Below, one piece after another: positions 59,587 through 64,000 of a stretch of 64,000 bases of DNA. How positions within the stretch are numbered: position 1 is the first letter of the stretch; every line of letters begins with the position of its first letter. Source of the stretch: CAIWHR01 sp963709525 (GTDB taxonomy: Bacteria; Pseudomonadota; Gammaproteobacteria; Burkholderiales; Casimicrobiaceae); contig CAVPXB010000005.1 in NCBI GenBank assembly GCA_963709525.1, positions 1-64,000 on the forward strand, read 5' to 3'. The position numbers were made by a program, and so were the translations under genes. Below the pieces are notes generated by a model, which saw nothing but the letters and a program-made list of their open reading frames with translations, did not search any database and had not been told where the DNA came from.

Positions 59587-60510
59587 ATGAACACGACTTC
59601 ACGACTGCGGATTGGCTTCATCGGTATTGGCCTCATGGGCCATGGCATGGCCAGGAACCTGGTGACCAAGGGCTTTCCGCTGACGGTGCGCGCGCATCGC
59701 AACCGCGCGCCGCTCGACGACCTCGTCGCGAGCGGGGCGGTCGAAGTGTCCACCAATGCCGATGTTGCGCGCGCGTCCGATGTCGTCATCCTGTGCGTGA
59801 CCGGTGCACCGCAGGTGGAGGAAATCGTGCTCGGCAAGGATGGCATCGCCAGCGTCGCCCGGCCCGGACTCGTCGTGGTCGACACTTCCACCAGCGAGCC
59901 GTCGATGACCGCGCGCCTGCGCGACGTGCTGGCGCTGTCCGGCGTCCGCTTCGTCGACGCGCCGTTGTCGCGAACGCCTGTCGAGGCGGCGGCAGGGCGC
60001 CTCAATATCATGGTGGGCGCCGACGACGCCACCTTTGCCGAGTTGCGGCCGGTGTTCGAGCGATTCTGCGAGAACATCATCCACGCCGGTCCGCCAGGCC
60101 ACGGCCACGCGCTGAAACTCATGAACAATTTCATTGCCCAGGCGATCTGCACGGCGACCGCAGAGGCTTGCGCGGCGGCGGCGAAATCGGGCGTGTCGCT
60201 GCAGAAACTGTACGACGTGGTGTCCGCGGGCGGCGCCAACTCGCCGCTCTTTCGCTCGATGCTGGGGCCAATGCTCGAAAATGGCGGCGATCTTGCCGGG
60301 GTCAAGTTCGAGCTCGACAACGCGCGGAAGGATATGCGCTACTACACGCATTTTGCCGAGTCGCTGCCGGTGTGCGCGATCGTCGGCGAGGCGGTGCACC
60401 AGAGCCTGGTCAACGCGAGCCTGCAGGGTTTTGGCGCCAAATATGTGGCATCGCTGATCGAGGCGCAGGAGAAGCTCTCCAACGTCGCGATCGTTCCGCG
60501 CGCCCGGTGA
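59587..60510 (+). CDS. NAD(P)-dependent beta-hydroxyacid dehydrogenase family protein
   Basis: A 307-residue member of the 3-hydroxyisobutyrate dehydrogenase / tartronate semialdehyde reductase family. The Rossmann motif GIGLMGHGMARNL is at the N-terminus, DTSTSEPSMTARL and FVDAPLSRTPVEAAAGRLNI are typical, and the catalytic lysine is in GHALKLMNNF. The substrate is not determined. It is the first of several genes reading rightward. Confidence 0.88.
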   Translation: MNTTSRLRIGFIGIGLMGHGMARNLVTKGFPLTVRAHRNRAPLDDLVASGAVEVSTNADVARASDVVILCVTGAPQVEEIVLGKDGIASVARPGLVVVDTSTSEPSMTARLRDVLALSGVRFVDAPLSRTPVEAAAGRLNIMVGADDATFAELRPVFERFCENIIHAGPPGHGHALKLMNNFIAQAICTATAEACAAAAKSGVSLQKLYDVVSAGGANSPLFRSMLGPMLENGGDLAGVKFELDNARKDMRYYTHFAESLPVCAIVGEAVHQSLVNASLQGFGAKYVASLIEAQEKLSNVAIVPRAR

Positions 60511-60541
60511 GCGCGAACCTCGATTCAGCGAAGGGGCACGC

Positions 60542-61351
60542 GTGAAACCGCCGGAACTGCATGGCTTCGTCGAATTCGCCGAGCGCATGGCGCGCGCTGC
60601 CGGCGACGCGATCCTGCCCTATTTTCGCGCCCCGATCGCGGTCGAGGACAAGGGCGGGGCACGCGGTTATGATCCGGTCACGGTCGCCGATCGTGCCGCC
60701 GAAGACGTTATCCGCACCGAAATCGCCGCGCGCTATCCCGATCATGGCATCCGCGGCGAAGAGCACGGCTGGGAAAAGGGCGACGCCGACTACACCTGGA
60801 TCATCGACCCCATCGACGGCACGCGCAGCTTCATCATGGGGCAGCTGCATTGGGCGACGCTGATTGCGTTGAACGACGGCAAACGCCCGATCGTCGGGGT
60901 CGTGCACCAGCCTTTCGTCGGCGAGTCCTTTGTCGCGGCGGCGGGTCGTGCGGCCGAATGGCATCGCGGCAGCGAGCGACGCGTGCTGCGCACCCGGGCG
61001 TGCGGAAATGTCGAAGAGGCGCTCGTCGCCACGACGGATCCGCGACATTTCACCACGCCAAGGCAACGAGCCGCCTACGCTGCGGTGACCGCGGGCGCGA
61101 AGCTCGTGCGGTATGGCGGCGACTGCTATTGCTACACGCAGGTCGCGATGGGACTGACCGACATCGTCATCGAGACGGGGCTGCAGGCCTATGACGTGCA
61201 GGCGCTGATCCCGTTGATCGAAGCCGCCGGGGGCGCCATCACCGACTGGACGGGCGGCCCCTGCCAGGAGGGCGGCGATGTTCTGGCCTGCGGCGATCGC
61301 CGGCTGCATGCAGCGCTCGTCGCACGCATCGGTGCGGCGCTCGAAGGCTGA
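60542..61351 (+). CDS. hisN: Histidinol-phosphatase (inositol monophosphatase family)
   Basis: A 269-residue phosphatase with metal-binding GEE (72-74) and DPIDGTRSF (89-97). The RSF instead of TNF after DPIDGT is the mark of the histidinol-phosphate phosphatase branch, so it likely acts in histidine synthesis. QAYDVQALIPLIEAAGG and the final GGPCQEGG are conserved. It starts 31 bases after the dehydrogenase gene. Confidence 0.85.
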   Translation: MKPPELHGFVEFAERMARAAGDAILPYFRAPIAVEDKGGARGYDPVTVADRAAEDVIRTEIAARYPDHGIRGEEHGWEKGDADYTWIIDPIDGTRSFIMGQLHWATLIALNDGKRPIVGVVHQPFVGESFVAAAGRAAEWHRGSERRVLRTRACGNVEEALVATTDPRHFTTPRQRAAYAAVTAGAKLVRYGGDCYCYTQVAMGLTDIVIETGLQAYDVQALIPLIEAAGGAITDWTGGPCQEGGDVLACGDRRLHAALVARIGAALEG

Positions 61352-61444
61352 AGGTCTCGCCCCGCTGCGCCAAGCGCTGGTTTCGAAAGGTGATGCGCCA
61401 AGCGCCTGTTTTGGCTAGAATTCCAAAGTTCTCTCCGCCTTGGA

Positions 61445-62455
61445 ATGTCAGTGCTTACTCCGCTTGGGTTTACGTTGCTGCGCCAGTTGGCCGACGGTGA
61501 TTTCCACTCCGGCGAGGATCTTGCCGCCAAAGTGGGGCTGACGAGGGCCCGCGTGTCGCAAGTGCTGAAGGACGCCGAGGCCGCGGGGCTGGCGCTCGAG
61601 CGGGTCAAGGGTCGCGGCTATCGTCTGCTCGAGGCGCCCGATTTCCTCGCTGCGGACGCCGTGCGTGCGCGCCTGTCCGAACTGGCGCAGAACCGCCCGG
61701 GCGCACCGTCGCTCGCCATCGAAATCGTCGATCAGATCGAGTCGACCTCGAGCGAGCTCAGCCGCCGCTCGCAGCGTCGCGACATCCATGGCATGGTCAT
61801 CGCCGCCGAATGGCAGACCGCAGGCCGGGGCCGCCGAGGCCGCAGCTGGACAGCGGTCGCTGGCGGCAGCCTCACGTTTTCGCTCGGCTGGCAGTTCGAA
61901 CAGGGTGCCGGATTTCTCGCCGGTCTGTCGCTGGCCATCGGCGTCGCAGTGGTGCGCGCTCTGGAGGCAGAAGGTTTTGCCGGCATTGCCTTGAAGTGGC
62001 CGAACGACCTCGTCCATCGCCACCGCAAGCTCGGCGGCATCCTCATCGATATCAACGGTGATGCGCTCGGGCCATCGACGACGGTCATTGGCGTGGGCCT
62101 CAACGTTCGGCTTCCCGCCAACGTGCGCGTGGACATTCCGGTGGCGGTGACCGATCTGGCGACCGTGGCCGGCAAGAAAGCCCCGCCTGTCAACCGCAAC
62201 TACGTATTTGCGCGCCTGCTCGACCAACTCACGGCCGTGCTGCAGCAGTACGCTGCCGAGGGTTTTGCCCCGTTTGCCGCCGAATGGCAGCATCGACACG
62301 CTTATCAGGGCAAGATGGTGAAGCTGCTGCTGCCGGACGGCGCGACGGTGACTGGCAAGGTCGCCGGCGTCGATGCCAGCGGCGCCCTGGTGCTGGCGGA
62401 TGGTCCGCGGCGCGCCCGCTTCCTGTCCGGCGAGATATCGCTGCGCCGCGCCTGA
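61445..62455 (+). CDS. birA: Biotin-[acetyl-CoA-carboxylase] ligase with DNA-binding domain
   Basis: A 336-residue biotin protein ligase. The N-terminal winged helix (GFTLLRQLADGDFHSGEDLA, TRARVSQVL) is present, so it may also repress biotin genes. The ligase core has GRGRRGRSW (127-135), LKWPNDLV and the GVGLNVRL segment. ATG at 61445. A hairpin repeat begins right after the stop. Confidence 0.95.
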   Translation: MSVLTPLGFTLLRQLADGDFHSGEDLAAKVGLTRARVSQVLKDAEAAGLALERVKGRGYRLLEAPDFLAADAVRARLSELAQNRPGAPSLAIEIVDQIESTSSELSRRSQRRDIHGMVIAAEWQTAGRGRRGRSWTAVAGGSLTFSLGWQFEQGAGFLAGLSLAIGVAVVRALEAEGFAGIALKWPNDLVHRHRKLGGILIDINGDALGPSTTVIGVGLNVRLPANVRVDIPVAVTDLATVAGKKAPPVNRNYVFARLLDQLTAVLQQYAAEGFAPFAAEWQHRHAYQGKMVKLLLPDGATVTGKVAGVDASGALVLADGPRRARFLSGEISLRRA

Positions 62456-62614
62456 GAGGCTGAGAGTCTTTCGATCATGCCCGTTCATCACGCCAGAAGA
62501 CGCCCGCTCGTCGTTGCAAATGCTCGCCATAGCCCGAGCTATGGCTGCGCTTTGCGCCTCGATCGGACGCCTTCTGGCGCGCTGCTCGGACACGCCCGAA
62601 AAACTCTCAGCCTC
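62456..62614. repeat. Long imperfect inverted repeat, 159 bp, between birA and coaX
   Basis: Outer arms GAGGCTGAGAGTCTTTCG and CGAAAAACTCTCAGCCTC, middle arms GCCAGAAGACGCCCG and GGACGCCTTCTGGCG, and central arms GCCATAGC and GCTATGGC pair in order. The central core (62514-62558) matches the core of the 16620-16785 element, which has different outer arms. The 67 bases left before coaX show nothing further. Confidence 0.85.
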
Positions 62615-62681
62615 TGAGGGGGCGCCCGGCGCAGACGCCGTCGGTGCACCTGTCGCTGATGCCTTCCTCGCGTTCGCCCTC

Positions 62682-63434
62682 GTGAGCCTCGTTCTCGCCA
62701 TCGACATCGGCAACAGCCGGATGAAATGGGGGCTGCGCGGCCCGCATGGCTGGCGTGCGCAGGGGGTGACCCCCAACGCCGAGATAGGCGCGCTGGCCTT
62801 GCGCGACTGGCACACCCTGCCGCGACCGATGCGGGTCGTCGGAGTCAACGTGGCCGGCGAGGCGGCGCGCGTGCGGCTCGAAGCCCAGCTCGCGCGCTGG
62901 CGTCTAACTCCCGAGTGGATCACCGCGTCGGCGGCAGCTTGCGGTGTGACCAACCGCTATGCGCGGCCGGCGCAACTCGGCGCCGACCGCTGGGCGTCGC
63001 TGTGCGCGGCACGCCGCCGATCGCTGGCCGACGATCTCTTCCCGCCGGCCTGCGTCGTGGTCAATGCCGGCACCGCGGTCACGGTCGATGCGCTCGATGC
63101 CGACGGCGTGTTCCAGGGCGGATTCATCCTGCCGGGACTGCGCCTGATGCTGAAGGCGCTGGCCGAAAACACGGCCGGGCTGAAAATCGCGCCGGGCGAG
63201 GTCAGGCCCTTCCCCGACAACACCGCGGATGCCATCACCTCCGGTGCCATGAACGCCGTGTGCGGGGGGATCGAACAGATGCGCCGCCAGATCGATTCAC
63301 GCCGCCCTGACTGCGTGCGCTGCTACCTGGCCGGAGGTGCAGCGAGCGAAATCGCCATTCACCTCAACCCGCCGCTGGAGGTCGTGGATAATCTGGTGCT
63401 GGAAGGTGTGCTGGCGCTCGCCGGCGCGTTCTGA
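62682..63434 (+). CDS. coaX: Type III pantothenate kinase
   Basis: A 250-residue kinase for the first step of coenzyme A synthesis. It begins LVLAIDIGNSRMKWGL, has GADRWASLCAARR and the VVVNAGTAVTVDALDADGVF segment, and IEQMRR near the end. The start is a GTG at 62682, since in-frame sequence upstream belongs to the hairpin repeat. It follows birA, the usual order in betaproteobacteria. Confidence 0.94.
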   Translation: MSLVLAIDIGNSRMKWGLRGPHGWRAQGVTPNAEIGALALRDWHTLPRPMRVVGVNVAGEAARVRLEAQLARWRLTPEWITASAAACGVTNRYARPAQLGADRWASLCAARRRSLADDLFPPACVVVNAGTAVTVDALDADGVFQGGFILPGLRLMLKALAENTAGLKIAPGEVRPFPDNTADAITSGAMNAVCGGIEQMRRQIDSRRPDCVRCYLAGGAASEIAIHLNPPLEVVDNLVLEGVLALAGAF

Positions 63435-63448
63435 CTGGGAAAGATCCC

Positions 63449-64000
63449 TTGCGCACGCTCGTCATTCTGTTGATCCTCGCCAACCTGACGCTGCTGGGCT
63501 ACACCTGGCTCGACCGCCGCAGCAGCGGTGAAAGCGCGCGGCTCGCCGAGCAGGTGAACCCGGAGAAGATCCGGTTGCTCGCCCCGCGCGAGGTGGCGAA
63601 CCTGGGGCCGGCGAAGATGGCGGCGCTGCCGGACATCTGCGCCGAATGGGGACCCTTTGGCGATGTCGACCGCGCCCGCGCGCTGGCCGATCTCGAACCT
63701 CAGGCGCTGGGTCGGCTGCTCACCCAGCGACGCGTCGAAAGCGCGACCGGTTGGTGGGTCTATCTGCCGCCGGCCGCGAACAAGGCGGCGGCGGAGACGC
63801 GCGCCGCGCTGCTGAAAGCCGCGGGCATCAGGGATTTCTTCATCGTCGACAGCGGGCCGCAGCGGTTCGCGATTTCGCTGGGCGTCTTCCGTACCGAAGA
63901 CGCTGCCAATGCCTACCGCGCCGACGTCGCCGCCAAGGGCTTCAACAATGTCCAGGCCGGCGCCCGGCAGCAGACGAGCATGGCGACGATGCTGGTGATC
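63449..64000 (+). CDS. SPOR-domain protein (partial)
   Basis: The first 184 residues of a membrane-anchored protein cut by the window end. A hydrophobic helix (TLVILLILANLTLLGYTWL) is followed by a periplasmic part with an SPOR-like fold (WWVYLPPAANKAAAETRAAL, RFAISLGVFRTEDAANAYRA). SPOR domains bind septal peptidoglycan. The start is a TTG at 63449, 14 bases after the coaX stop, which is supported by the conserved birA-coaX-SPOR order. Confidence 0.85.
   Translation, partial: MRTLVILLILANLTLLGYTWLDRRSSGESARLAEQVNPEKIRLLAPREVANLGPAKMAALPDICAEWGPFGDVDRARALADLEPQALGRLLTQRRVESATGWWVYLPPAANKAAAETRAALLKAAGIRDFFIVDSGPQRFAISLGVFRTEDAANAYRADVAAKGFNNVQAGARQQTSMATMLVI

Overview
The window looks like chromosomal DNA of a high-GC betaproteobacterium, Burkholderiales/Rhodocyclales-like, with no prophage, plasmid or CRISPR locus visible. 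This is an inference from gene content: a leucine/acyl-type ABC cluster with acyl-CoA ligases, fused isobutyryl-CoA mutase, a PEP-CTERM sorting signal, a birA-coaX-SPOR cluster, and several families of short palindromic intergenic repeats. No rRNA or species marker is present, so the genus stays open. Layout: 0.1-2.8 kb holds an iron-type alcohol dehydrogenase and an aldehyde dehydrogenase. From 3 to 10 kb (all minus strand) there is a HAD/2H-phosphoesterase fusion, an arylsulfatase, its radical-SAM maturase, a DUF202 protein and a SulP transporter. Every gene there except the DUF202 gene carries one or more single-base insertions. 10-16.6 kb has envelope or unknown-function genes (DUF3300/DUF2950 pair, SYLF lipoprotein, DUF2252, secreted dienelactone-hydrolase-like protein). 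17-23 kb has a cupin, DoxX, purU, an inositol-monophosphatase-like enzyme and an M16 protease. 23.5-43 kb is dominated by acyl-CoA metabolism: icmF behind a LiuR-like operator, a 3-hydroxyacyl-CoA dehydrogenase plus enoyl-CoA hydratase, a Crp/Fnr regulator, then acyl-CoA synthetase, five ABC transporter genes and a PaaK-like ligase. These probably import and activate a carboxylic, aromatic or branched-chain acid. A membrane Ser/Thr kinase and a damaged PEP-CTERM gene lie between.
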